From NCBI GenBank assembly GCA_050331295.1, contig JBHJGZ010000006.1, positions 1 to 64,000 on the forward strand: a stretch of DNA of 64,000 bases. The letters are read 5' to 3'. Position numbers and translations under genes: made by a program. The stretch's first letter is position 1. Each line of letters opens with the position of its first letter. Below the pieces are notes generated by a model that was not told the DNA's origin, ran no database searches, and was given only the letters and a program-made list of their open reading frames with translations. Positions 1-8,193 of this stretch are shown here, in pieces. Source of the stretch: Kuafuiihalomonas sp050331295 (GTDB taxonomy: Bacteria; Myxococcota; Kuafuiibacteriia; Kuafuiibacteriales; Kuafuiibacteriaceae).

Positions 1-150
1 AGGCGCGCAGGCCGCAAAGCGGCCGTAGACGGGTCGCCGGAATTCCATTCCGGCCGGGACCCGAAGACCCGCAAGCCGAAGGCGCGCAGGCCGCAAAGCG
101 GCCGTAGACGGGTCGCCGGAATTCCATTCCGGCGGGGCCCCGAAGACCCG
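1..150. repeat. 79-bp tandem repeat of nested palindromes (two copies, array probably continues upstream)
   Basis: Bases 1-71 recur at 80-150 with only a few changes, giving a period of 79 bp. Each copy holds two hairpins. One is a perfect 6-bp stem with an AAA loop (10-24). The other is a perfect 7-bp stem with a TCC loop (37-53), enclosed by CGGGTC at 30-35 pairing with GACCCG at 58-63. In copy two the outer arm at 137-142 carries one change. The window starts inside the array, so the copy number is unknown. It could be a REP-like element or a structured leader of the gene at 229. Confidence 0.85.
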
Positions 151-228
151 ACGTAGGTCGGGGTGGTCGATGTGCCAGTTTCCGAAGCCGATGGCCTCGT
201 GTACCCTTTTCCCGATCCGTTCCCTCTC

Positions 229-1491
229 ATGCTGAGTCCCGCCGTCATTCTCGATCGCGACGACGCTTTTGAGGCGGAGGTCCGACAGGCCCTCGCCAGC
301 TGGGACATCGGCGCGATCCGCAGCGATCGCGACGACTTCTTGGACACGCTGCAACGCATCCGCCCGAGCATCATCTTCGTCGAGGTGGAGGATCCGGATC
401 AGCTCGGGTTCGCGCTGTGCTCGCAAATCCGCACGGTTACGAAATCGACCCCGATCGTGTTGAGCTCCCGGACCCTCACCCGAGAGCGGCTGGAGCTTCA
501 TCAAAAGCTGAAGATCCACGCGGACGCCTACCTTCTGAAGCATCGGCTCCATCCGGTTCGACTGCGGGAGGTGATCGGGCGTCTCCTCGGATGCGTGGCG
601 TCACCGGACCCGTCCTCGTCGTTCGGTCAAACGACCGGGGATGCGGTGGTGGCGCCCCGGGCGGTGCCGCCGTGGTCGAAAGCCTCCAGCCCGCAGGTCG
701 ACGCCATGTCGGCCCAGCTCGAGCAAGCCGAGGCGATCATCGAGAAACACCGCCGGTCCCGGGCTCGAGCCCTCTTCAAGGCTCGCGCGGAGCGCCGGGA
801 GCGCCGAAAACGCGCCGCCGAGCACAATCGCATCGAAGGCCAGATCGCGAAGGAGGTGGCGCACGTCTATCGAAGCTTGAAGGAGCTCCGAGACGATCTG
901 GATCGGGAGCGCGCACAGAACATCGAAGCCCAACGACGGGCGCAGCAGTTCCAGACCGAAGTCACCGAGCTGCGGCGGGCCCTCAGTAACGCAGCCCGGG
1001 TCTCGACCGACCACGATCTGTTCAAGCGATGGTTGGCCAACGAGCGGCACACCCACCGCGTGATCCGGGATATCTTGGAGCGACAGCAGGCGTGGATGCG
1101 CGACATCAGCGCCGAGCTCGGGGAGATCGAACACGCGCTTCGCGGCGAGCGACCGGAGAGCGAGCACGCGGTCCGGGCCCGCGCGGCGGAGCTTCTGGCC
1201 CAGCTTCGGGGTGATGCAGGCGACGAAGCATCGGCCCCCTCAACCGGTCCATCCCGGACCACGGAGGGCCCACGGCATGTCCGGGGCGATCCGGAGGATG
1301 CCGCCCCACTCGAGCTGTCTCCGGCCGCCGGGCGACAGGCGCAGCTCGAGCAGATCGCGCGGGAGCTCGCAGCCCACCGCGGATGGTCCACTCCCGACAG
1401 CTCACGGTCGAACCGGTCGAACGGCTCCGTCGATGGCGACCTTCCGGAGCTTCTGGCCCTGGGTGAAGACGACGACTACGAGCAGTTCTGA
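229..1491 (+). CDS. pseudo-receiver domain protein with long coiled coil
   Basis: The N-terminal 120 or so residues read as a response-regulator receiver fold. An acidic DRDD follows strand 1, a Ser sits at the end of strand 4 (PIVLSS) and a Lys in strand 5 (AYLLKH). The position of the phosphorylated Asp at the end of strand 3 reads Glu (IIFVEVED), so it is probably not phosphorylated and may be locked in an active-like state. A charged Arg/Glu-rich stretch of roughly residues 165-300 is predicted coiled coil, followed by a low-complexity acidic tail. No output domain is visible. I start at ATG 229 because it sits just ahead of strand 1; GTG 163 would add 22 residues. Probably first in a cluster with the next three genes. 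The role is unknown; a scaffold or signalling adaptor is inference. Confidence 0.75.
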   Translation: MLSPAVILDRDDAFEAEVRQALASWDIGAIRSDRDDFLDTLQRIRPSIIFVEVEDPDQLGFALCSQIRTVTKSTPIVLSSRTLTRERLELHQKLKIHADAYLLKHRLHPVRLREVIGRLLGCVASPDPSSSFGQTTGDAVVAPRAVPPWSKASSPQVDAMSAQLEQAEAIIEKHRRSRARALFKARAERRERRKRAAEHNRIEGQIAKEVAHVYRSLKELRDDLDRERAQNIEAQRRAQQFQTEVTELRRALSNAARVSTDHDLFKRWLANERHTHRVIRDILERQQAWMRDISAELGEIEHALRGERPESEHAVRARAAELLAQLRGDAGDEASAPSTGPSRTTEGPRHVRGDPEDAAPLELSPAAGRQAQLEQIARELAAHRGWSTPDSSRSNRSNGSVDGDLPELLALGEDDDYEQF

Positions 1492-1657
1492 ATCCCGACG
1501 AATGTCGTCTGCGCGTTCATCCCCAGGGCGCCTTCGGCCCACATCTCGGCACGAAGCCCCCCAAGGTCTCCCGCCAAAGATTCCCAAATCGAGCGGAGTG
1601 AGAGGACACGACTTCAATCCGGCGCCAAGCGACCGATGGGGGTGGACGAGGAGATTT

Positions 1658-2350
1658 ATGGACACCGCTACACCGAAGACCGTGCCGTGGACGCGCGAAT
1701 CCATCCTGCGCGTCGAAAACGAGATCCTTCAACAGATCATGGCAGCGCGGACTGCCGAGGCCGTCGAGGCGGCCCAGAGCTATTCGCGCTTCCTCCGTCT
1801 GTCGGGACTCGATTCCGAGAACTATCCACTCTTTTTGAAAATGCTCGAGATCGAGAACCATTGGGTGCTCGACGAGCTGATCGGCGAGCGCGACCCGTTC
1901 CTGTTGCTCTCGACCATTCCCCCGAATCGCTACCTGGTGGCGAAATGCTTCAAGCTTCTCACCCGATGGCGCCCCGGCGGCATCTATCCGAAGACCTTGG
2001 CCATCGTCCTGGGCGTTCTGCAGAACGCCTACAGCTCGCCCCGCGACGGCTACCAGATCTTCCAGCTGAAGATTCCGGACGTGGACAACCTGGGCAAGCA
2101 TCTGGAGAAGGAGCGGGGCCAGAACGAGCCGCGCAACCGGGTGATCCTCGATATCCTGGATCGCATCGCCGCGTTGGAGGGCCTCCGCTGGGACGACAAC
2201 ATGGAAGCGGTGGCGCGTCAGGCGATGAAAATCCGAAGCAACTTCTTCGACAATACAAAAGTCTTGGAGGACTGCATCCCGCAAGTCCTCTTGGTTCGCG
2301 GCGACTATCGTCAGGACGAAGTCCGCCCAAAGATGATCTTTCAGGAGTAG
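1658..2350 (+). CDS. uncharacterised protein, paralogue of the next gene
   Basis: A 230-residue soluble, mostly helical protein with no signal peptide or membrane segment. It shares long near-identical stretches with the product of 2354-3214, including NYPLFLKMLEIENH, LIGERDPFLLLS, GVLQNAYSSPRDGY, LGKHLEK and IPQVLLV, so the two arose by tandem duplication. I do not recognise the family and see no catalytic motif. ATG 1658 is chosen because GAGGAG lies just upstream and the shared region begins soon after it. Only 3 bp separate it from the next gene, so they are almost certainly co-transcribed. The encoded proteins may form a heteromer; that is inference. Confidence 0.8.
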   Translation: MDTATPKTVPWTRESILRVENEILQQIMAARTAEAVEAAQSYSRFLRLSGLDSENYPLFLKMLEIENHWVLDELIGERDPFLLLSTIPPNRYLVAKCFKLLTRWRPGGIYPKTLAIVLGVLQNAYSSPRDGYQIFQLKIPDVDNLGKHLEKERGQNEPRNRVILDILDRIAALEGLRWDDNMEAVARQAMKIRSNFFDNTKVLEDCIPQVLLVRGDYRQDEVRPKMIFQE

Positions 2351-2353
2351 CAG

Positions 2354-3214
2354 ATGACCAGCGCCGTACAAAGACTTCCACACCCCGAGATGAGAGCGAG
2401 TCTGGTGGAGCCGGAGCAGTGGAGCTCCGAGGCGATCACCGAGATCGAAACCCGTTTGCTTCAGGGCATCTTTGGCTGCCGTTCCACCGAAGCGGTGGAA
2501 GCGGCCATCAAGTACGCCAAGTTTTTGAGCAGCGTCGGGATCACGCCGGACAACTATCCGGTGTTTCTCAACATGCTGGAGATCGAAAATCACTTCGTGG
2601 TGGACGCGCTGATCGGTGACCGGGACCCGTTCCTGCTCCTGTCTTCGGTTCAGCCGAACGAGTTCATCGTCCGCCGGGTGTTCGCGATGCTGACGCGATG
2701 GCACAAGGACGGGATCTACGGGAAGAACATCTCCGTCATCCTGGGGGTGCTCCAGTCCCTGTACAGCTCGCCCCGGGACGGCTACCGCGTCTACCCGCTC
2801 CGGATCGCCGACGTGAACGCGCTCGGCAAGCACCTGGACAAGAACAAGGGCCAGGACGAGCCATTGAATCGAGCGATCCTCGAGGTGCTGGAGAAGATCT
2901 CGGAGCTGGAGGACGTCCACAACCGCGAGATGGAAGAGGTGGCGATCCATGCTTCGGCGGTGCGCAACGCCTTCTTCGATGATCGAAAGCGCATGGAAGA
3001 GGTCATTCCGCCGGTGCTGTTGGTGTCGGCCGGAAACCGCAACGAGATGAAGCCCCGCCGCTCGGTACCGATGTCGGATGCCTACAAGGTCGACTCCAGT
3101 CTCCCGGCGCGGGAGCCGACCGAAGCGGCTTCGGCACCCAAGCCGGCAGCCCCCTCGAAGGATGGTCCGTCGAAGGATTCCGCGACCGACCCGAATAAGC
3201 CGGCGTCGAGCTGA
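2354..3214 (+). CDS. uncharacterised protein, tandem paralogue with low-complexity tail
   Basis: A 286-residue protein whose first 230 or so residues match the preceding gene product almost end to end, for example NYPVFLNMLEIENH, LIGDRDPFLLLS and SSPRDGYRVYPL. It adds a C-terminal extension rich in Ala, Pro, Ser and Lys, with repeats like PSKDGPSKDS, that looks disordered. No signal peptide, membrane helix or enzyme motif is seen, and the family is not recognised. The start is 3 bp after the previous stop, supporting one transcription unit. Conservation of both copies suggests distinct roles, perhaps two subunits of one assembly with the tail as a tether; this is inference. Confidence 0.8.
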   Translation: MTSAVQRLPHPEMRASLVEPEQWSSEAITEIETRLLQGIFGCRSTEAVEAAIKYAKFLSSVGITPDNYPVFLNMLEIENHFVVDALIGDRDPFLLLSSVQPNEFIVRRVFAMLTRWHKDGIYGKNISVILGVLQSLYSSPRDGYRVYPLRIADVNALGKHLDKNKGQDEPLNRAILEVLEKISELEDVHNREMEEVAIHASAVRNAFFDDRKRMEEVIPPVLLVSAGNRNEMKPRRSVPMSDAYKVDSSLPAREPTEAASAPKPAAPSKDGPSKDSATDPNKPASS

Positions 3215-3222
3215 GTCCCTCC

Positions 3223-3447
3223 ATGTCCGAACGGTCCGCCTCGGTCGACGCGATCCCGTTCATCTTGAGCCGCCGCGAGCTTCGGGTGCTGGTCCGAGCC
3301 CTCGCCCGAGGTCGCCGCGGCTTGACGCCCTACCTGCGGGAGGGACGAGAGGAATGGGAGGTCCTGGTTTCGTTGCAGCAGCGATCCGAAGAGGCGCTCC
3401 GACACGCCCTCGAAGCGGATGAAGACAGAACCGATTCCTCGACCTGA
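3223..3447 (+). CDS. small hypothetical protein
   Basis: A 74-residue charged protein starting 8 bp after the preceding stop. It is Arg-rich in the middle (ELRVLVRALARGRRGL) and acidic at the end. No membrane segment, Cys pair or known fold is recognisable. Its position, orientation and spacing make it a likely last member of the 229-3447 cluster. The following 237 bp to the sigma-factor gene contain no other convincing frame. Confidence 0.55.
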   Translation: MSERSASVDAIPFILSRRELRVLVRALARGRRGLTPYLREGREEWEVLVSLQQRSEEALRHALEADEDRTDSST

Positions 3448-3684
3448 GGCGACGGCTGCAAATCGGTCGTCCGAGTCCGCGCCCAACGCTCCGCCGCCTA
3501 CCTTGCTCCGGCCCGCGACCCGAAGCTCCCCAGAGCGGGGGCGGCATGGTCGCCCGACCCTCCGCAAGCGAGGACCGAAGCCCTCCCGGCATTCCATTCT
3601 TGATAAGCAAGGGTTGTGGCACGAATGCACGGCCAGTAAGGCTGCGTGCAGGGGCCGTGCTCTCCGCGGCGAGGCGACCGATCC

Positions 3685-4224
3685 GTGCGACCGTCCATTG
3701 AAGCTTCGAGGGTGGAGGACCTCCGGCAGCGTGTGACCAAAGCTGTCACACGTGTCATGCCTCGGTGGCTCGACAGCCGTCGCGACGATCTGGTGCAGGC
3801 GTCGATGGTGCGGATCCTGGAAATAATTGAGCGACGCGAGAGGAACGACCGGTTCCCGACGTCTTATCTTCAGAAGGTCGCCCACGCCGTGCTGGTGGAT
3901 GAGATTCGCAAGTTCCGTCGTCGCCGAGAAGAGGCGCTCACCGAAGAAGCCGAAGCCCGGTACGGGAAGGCCACGGTCGACACCCCGGAGCTGCCGGCTT
4001 TGGAGCGACAGGCCCAGGCCCGCGAAGCGGGCGCCGCCATCTCGGCCTGTCTTCGCGCACTGCGCGAAAGCCGCCGGCAGGCCCTGGTCCTCTACCTTCA
4101 GGGCTACAGCGTTCCGGAGGCCGCAGGTCACTTGGGATGGACGGTCAAGAAGACGGAAAACCTGGTGTACCGGGGCCTGGGGGACCTGCGGGGCTGCTTG
4201 CGTCAGAAAGGAATCGAGCCGTGA
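3685..4224 (+). CDS. ECF-type RNA polymerase sigma factor
   Basis: A protein of about 179 residues with the two sigma regions of extracytoplasmic-function factors. The region-2 part (DDLVQASMVRILEII and FPTSYLQKVAHAVLVDEIRKFRRRRE) carries the core-binding and -10 recognition helices. A linker leads to region 4 (RRQALVLYLQGYSVPEAAGHLG, then TVKKTENLVYRGLGDLR), a helix-turn-helix for -35 recognition. No extra C-terminal domain is present. GTG 3685 has GAGGCGA upstream; GTG 3646 is an in-frame alternative. Its stop overlaps the start of the next gene as GTGA, the classic sigma/anti-sigma coupling. It probably directs RNA polymerase to this cassette and a regulon outside the window. Confidence 0.88.
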   Translation: MRPSIEASRVEDLRQRVTKAVTRVMPRWLDSRRDDLVQASMVRILEIIERRERNDRFPTSYLQKVAHAVLVDEIRKFRRRREEALTEEAEARYGKATVDTPELPALERQAQAREAGAAISACLRALRESRRQALVLYLQGYSVPEAAGHLGWTVKKTENLVYRGLGDLRGCLRQKGIEP

Positions 4225-4955
4225 GCGAAGAAGAAGTCGAGCGTCTTCGGGCAGCGTTCCTCGCCCATGCGGTCGAGTGCGACCCTCCGGACCTTCCGTC
4301 ATCCGAAGACGTCTGGACGGCCCTCGACCCGGCCGCGCCAGCCGCCGAACGACGACGGGTCATCGACCAGATGGCCACGAACCCCGGTCTGGTGCTGGTC
4401 TGGCAGCTGGCCGATCAACTGCGGGATGACGATGCACGGCGTCACGGCGCGTCGAACCCCGGCGGCGAAGATGCCAGCCCGAACCGCCTCGCCGGCTCGA
4501 GGCGCTCCGCAAGCTCGCGTTCGAAGCGGTGGGTCTGGGCGCCCGCTGCCCTCGCCGCGGCCATGGCCGCCGTGTTGGCGGGGACTTGGACGAGCTGGAG
4601 CCCCTCGCCCAGCTACCGCTCGTCCCCGCAATATCGGGCTCCCGACGACCAGGTGCTGGAGCTCTCGACCCCGACGTTTCCGTCCGACGAGACCGGCGGG
4701 ATCGAACTTCGATGGAGCGGTGCACCCCAAGACACGACCTACGACGTGGTGGTGACCACCGAGAGCCTGGAACCGGTCACCGCACGATATCGCATCGCCG
4801 AAACGCGTCTGCGCGTGACCGGAGCCCAATTGAGCGAGGTCGAACCTGGGAGCTCGCTCCTTTGGTACGTCACCGCTCATCTGCCCGACGGACAGACGCG
4901 GCGATCCGAAACAAAACGCCTTCGCTACGTTCCGCGCTCCAGCTCTAAGGAATAA
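4221..4955 (+). CDS. single-pass membrane protein, candidate anti-sigma factor
   Basis: A 244-residue protein in three parts. An acidic cytoplasmic N-terminal region of about 100 residues comes first. One transmembrane helix follows near residues 104-125 (VWAPAALAAAMAAVLAGTW). The exported C-terminal region contains a beta-rich segment resembling a fibronectin-like fold (GIELRWSGAPQDTTYDVVV). GTG 4221 overlaps the sigma-factor stop by 4 bp. Position and topology fit a membrane anti-sigma factor, but no zinc-binding HxxxCxxC motif is visible, so it would be a non-canonical type. The call rests mainly on context. Confidence 0.7.
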   Translation: MSEEEVERLRAAFLAHAVECDPPDLPSSEDVWTALDPAAPAAERRRVIDQMATNPGLVLVWQLADQLRDDDARRHGASNPGGEDASPNRLAGSRRSASSRSKRWVWAPAALAAAMAAVLAGTWTSWSPSPSYRSSPQYRAPDDQVLELSTPTFPSDETGGIELRWSGAPQDTTYDVVVTTESLEPVTARYRIAETRLRVTGAQLSEVEPGSSLLWYVTAHLPDGQTRRSETKRLRYVPRSSSKE

Positions 4956-5016
4956 AAGCAAGCAATCTATCTGAATTCGATTGATGGGACCGGGATACCG
5001 TAAGCAGGAGGATGAT

Positions 5017-5508
5017 ATGACGACAAAGATTTTCGGAAGTTCGGCTTTCTTTCATCTCAAAGTTGAACAAAATTTAGTTGTAACAGTAGCAACTGTCTCG
5101 AAAGACCCCACGGAAAAGACGGCGAAGCTCTGGATCTTCGATGCACTTTCTGATGAAACCTTTTCGGACCCGTCGAACTCAGACAAACGTTTTTCGCATG
5201 AGAATCCCGCAGTTTTCAAAATTGAGGCCTCTCAACTAGGAAAGTTCAAAAAAGACACCATCGCAAAAAACATAGACGCATATCTAATCCGACTCCAACT
5301 GCTGATCGACGACACAAAGCGAATCGTGGCGAGCTTCGAAGTCCACGACAACCAGGGTTCCACAGAAATTTCGGAGGCCTTTAACCTTGAGCGAATGGAC
5401 TATGACGAGGAGCTAGAACCGCCGGTCAAGACGGAGTCCGATCCGTCGTCCGGGCCACTACAGCCGCATTCGGCGGGTTCGCCGGGACCTCCGCCCATCA
5501 TCTGGTGA
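5017..5508 (+). CDS. small uncharacterised protein, AT-richer than its neighbours
   Basis: A 163-residue soluble protein starting at ATG 5017, six bases after a strong AGGAGG. The first half reads as alternating beta strands (AFFHLKVEQNLVVTVATV, AKLWIFDAL), and the end is Pro/Ser-rich. No known domain is recognised. Base use over roughly 5017-5400 is visibly richer in A and T, with AAA, AAC and ATA codons rare elsewhere here, suggesting a different origin or relaxed codon pressure. It lies between the anti-sigma-like gene and the CHAT gene in the same direction. It could be a substrate, inhibitor or partner of the CHAT protein; that is inference. Confidence 0.75.
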   Translation: MTTKIFGSSAFFHLKVEQNLVVTVATVSKDPTEKTAKLWIFDALSDETFSDPSNSDKRFSHENPAVFKIEASQLGKFKKDTIAKNIDAYLIRLQLLIDDTKRIVASFEVHDNQGSTEISEAFNLERMDYDEELEPPVKTESDPSSGPLQPHSAGSPGPPPIIW

Positions 5509-5547
5509 CGAAGCGCGCTCTCCGGAAGTAAGTCCCATGCTTGCTGC

Positions 5548-8193
5548 ATGAGTGCTTCAGCCATCATGACCCTCGCCGGGGTCCTCGCCGCCCAATCCGA
5601 GCCCACCGCCGACGACGACGAAGTCTTCTCGGACTGCCTGGAGGCGGTCGAACAGCGCCCCCGAACCTACGAAACTTCGGTTTGCTTCTTCTTGAACGCG
5701 CGAGCGCAAGGCCTGTGGACCGAGGCGGCGGGTTACCTGATGGCGCTTCGGCGCCAGGACCCCGACGACCACTGGGCGACCTTGGCGCTCGCTTATGTCG
5801 AGCAGTCGAGAAACGGCGAAGACGTCATCAGGCTGTACCGTCAGGCTGCGGACGGGTTTCAAGAGAGACAGAATGCAAAAGGTGAAGTGATCGCTCGGGT
5901 GAACCTCTCGGCGTACGCGCTGACCACGGGACGGATCACGACGGCCAAAGAGGCCCTCAACCGAGCAGAATCCGTGGCCCAGCGCTCCCAGGACGCCGAA
6001 CTCATCCTTCGCACCGAGCTCTCTCGGTTCGAATTCGATCGCCAGACCGGTAAGGGGCTCGAGCGAGCGTATCGCGCCCTTTCCGCCTCGAAGAAGCTCA
6101 CGGAAGCCCCCTCGCAGGTCCAAGGGGGAGGTCTGCTCGCCTTGGCCAACGGAGCCCGAGCCTTGGGCAAGCCCTTCGAAGCGGTCCGACATCTCCGGAG
6201 ACTCATCGAACTCCAGGAGGAGTCGAAAGCTCTCCCTCTTCAGCTGGCGCTCGCTCGATACAATCTTGCTGCCGCATTGTCGGAAGGCCATACCGGCTAT
6301 CCAACGCCCGAGGGTCGAGCCGAGGTCGTGGCGGCGTATCGTCAGGCGCTCGAAGCCAGCATCACGCCAAAGTTGGTCGCGCTCGAGGCCCTCGCGCGGC
6401 GAGGGACTGCTTACCTGTTGGCTGAGGACGAGAAGCGAGCGACTGAAGCTGCACGGCACCTGGAGCGATGTCTCGCGGCGGCCCGACACATCGGAGCCCC
6501 CCACATTCAAAGTCAGTGCATCGGTACCATGGGTCGACTGCGTGCAGCGGACGATCCGAGGGCGGCGAAAGCTCTCCTTCGGAAGGCCATCGTGATGGCA
6601 GCACGGTCAGCCTACCCAAGCGTGCATGTCTTCGCCCTACGAGACCAGAATATCGTTCTCGAGGAACTTGGCGACTGGAGAGACGCACTGGATTCGGGCC
6701 TTCGTGCCATTCGACTCGTGGAGAATCTTCGAGATGCTCAGGAAGGCGAGCTCGGACAAATGGGGATCCTCGCACGCTGGGCCGACGACTATTATCGGTT
6801 GTCCGGACAGCTCTTGAAGCGGCACACCGAAGAGCAGCCCACCGTGGAGCTCGCCTTCGCCATCACCGAGCGTTTGCGGGCCCGCATCTTGAGTGAACGA
6901 CTCGAGAAACTCGGTATCTCGTCGGCCGGGCTTTTCTTGGCGCCCGAGGCCAAGCTTCCTTTGAAGATGCCCCTCGATTCGCGGACGTCCACGGTCGCAT
7001 TTCCCGGTCGAGAACGACTCTCGGACGTCCAAGAAGCGCTTCGAGACAACGAAGCCTTCGTTTCGTTTCAGCTCGGACTCGAAAAGGATCTCTTCCAGGA
7101 CTTCGGGGGCGGCGCGTGGGCGGTGGTGATTCAGCCAAACGACATTGGCGTACTCCCGGTGCCCGACCGAGTGGCGGCCAGCCAAGTCGTCCCGTCGTGG
7201 GTCGGCCTGTTCCCGAGCCGCGGCGACCAGGAGGCCGCACCCGCCACCTCCGCGCATCGCCGATTCTTCGCCGATATCGCCAAGACGCTCGACCCCAGGG
7301 TCGAGCACCTCATCGTCGTGCCCGACGGGCCGCTACACGAGCTTCCGTTTTCGGCGCTCCGGTCCGAGGCAGAGGCCGCGCCGCTCGGAGCACGATTCGA
7401 GATCTCCTCGGTTCCCTCGGCGGGGATCTGGCTCGGATGGAAGCGCGCCTCCGTCGACGCGCCCGAGCAGGTCTGGGTGCTCGCGGATTCTGGGGCGGGT
7501 GGCGCACTTCCCTTTGCGCGCTCCGAGGCGCAGCTCATTCTCGACGCCATCGGCCGCTCCCGAGTCCGCCTCTTCACCGGAGCCGAGGCGAGCCGCACGA
7601 CCCTGGAAACCGAGGCCATCGATGACGTCGGCATTCTCCACTTCGCGACCCACGCGGTCTTGAACGTGGATCGCCCTGACGAGTCTGCGATCCTGCTCGC
7701 CTCCGGACGGGACGACGGCCAGCTGAAGCCGGATCAGATCGCCGCGCTCGACCTCAAGGGTCGGGTGGTGGTGCTTGCCGGTTGCCGGACCGCAACCGGC
7801 AAGGTGGCCCGGGGTGAAGGCGTGCTCAGTCTGGCCCGGGCCTTCTTCGAAGCCGGCGCCCAGGTGGTGATCGGAAGCCGCTGGCCGATTCGAGACGACG
7901 AGGCGGAAGCCTTCTTCGCGTCCTTTTATCGCCAGCTGGCAGACGGCGCCTCCATCGGAAAGGCGGTCCAGATGTCCCGGAAGGCCTTGTGGCAATCCGG
8001 CTATCCGGCCGAAGCGTGGGCCGGATTCGTGGTGCTGGGCGATGGCTCTCTGATCCCCTATCCGGGCGGACTCGAGCCGGTCGGATGGACGCCGCGCGGC
8101 GCAACCCTTCTCGCCCTGATCGTGCTCGCTCTCGTCGTGGGTATGGGTGTCGCCCTCGCGCTCAATCGTCGAAGGCGGATAGGTCGGCCATAG
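5548..8193 (+). CDS. TPR-repeat CHAT-domain (caspase-like) membrane protein
   Basis: An 881-residue protein. Residues of about 25-480 form helical pairs of TPR type (for example HWATLALAYVEQ, AYALTTGRITTAKEALNRAE). The CHAT domain spans about 540-835. Its catalytic His is H702 in ILHFATHA and the Cys is C746 in VVLAGCRTATG, followed by the conserved GEGVLSLARAFFEAGAQVVIGSRW. Both dyad residues are intact, so peptidase activity is likely. A C-terminal transmembrane helix (LLALIVLALVVGMGVALAL) ends in RRRR. The N terminus has a weak hydrophobic stretch that might be a signal sequence. CHAT proteins are caspase/separase relatives whose TPRs bind activator or substrate. Context suggests regulated proteolysis or sensing tied to the sigma factor. 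The last 32 bp overlap the opposing gene. Confidence 0.9.
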   Translation: MSASAIMTLAGVLAAQSEPTADDDEVFSDCLEAVEQRPRTYETSVCFFLNARAQGLWTEAAGYLMALRRQDPDDHWATLALAYVEQSRNGEDVIRLYRQAADGFQERQNAKGEVIARVNLSAYALTTGRITTAKEALNRAESVAQRSQDAELILRTELSRFEFDRQTGKGLERAYRALSASKKLTEAPSQVQGGGLLALANGARALGKPFEAVRHLRRLIELQEESKALPLQLALARYNLAAALSEGHTGYPTPEGRAEVVAAYRQALEASITPKLVALEALARRGTAYLLAEDEKRATEAARHLERCLAAARHIGAPHIQSQCIGTMGRLRAADDPRAAKALLRKAIVMAARSAYPSVHVFALRDQNIVLEELGDWRDALDSGLRAIRLVENLRDAQEGELGQMGILARWADDYYRLSGQLLKRHTEEQPTVELAFAITERLRARILSERLEKLGISSAGLFLAPEAKLPLKMPLDSRTSTVAFPGRERLSDVQEALRDNEAFVSFQLGLEKDLFQDFGGGAWAVVIQPNDIGVLPVPDRVAASQVVPSWVGLFPSRGDQEAAPATSAHRRFFADIAKTLDPRVEHLIVVPDGPLHELPFSALRSEAEAAPLGARFEISSVPSAGIWLGWKRASVDAPEQVWVLADSGAGGALPFARSEAQLILDAIGRSRVRLFTGAEASRTTLETEAIDDVGILHFATHAVLNVDRPDESAILLASGRDDGQLKPDQIAALDLKGRVVVLAGCRTATGKVARGEGVLSLARAFFEAGAQVVIGSRWPIRDDEAEAFFASFYRQLADGASIGKAVQMSRKALWQSGYPAEAWAGFVVLGDGSLIPYPGGLEPVGWTPRGATLLALIVLALVVGMGVALALNRRRRIGRP

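Noticed and set aside
1517..2950. 477-residue minus-strand frame opposite the tandem paralogues
   Set aside because: The plus-strand pair shows protein-level conservation between copies; the minus frame only mirrors it and is rich in Val/His/Asp typical of antisense reading.
3600..3645. Possible sigma54 promoter (TGGCACGAATGC) before the sigma-factor gene
   Set aside because: The distance between the GG and GC elements is about three bases too short for a -24/-12 promoter.
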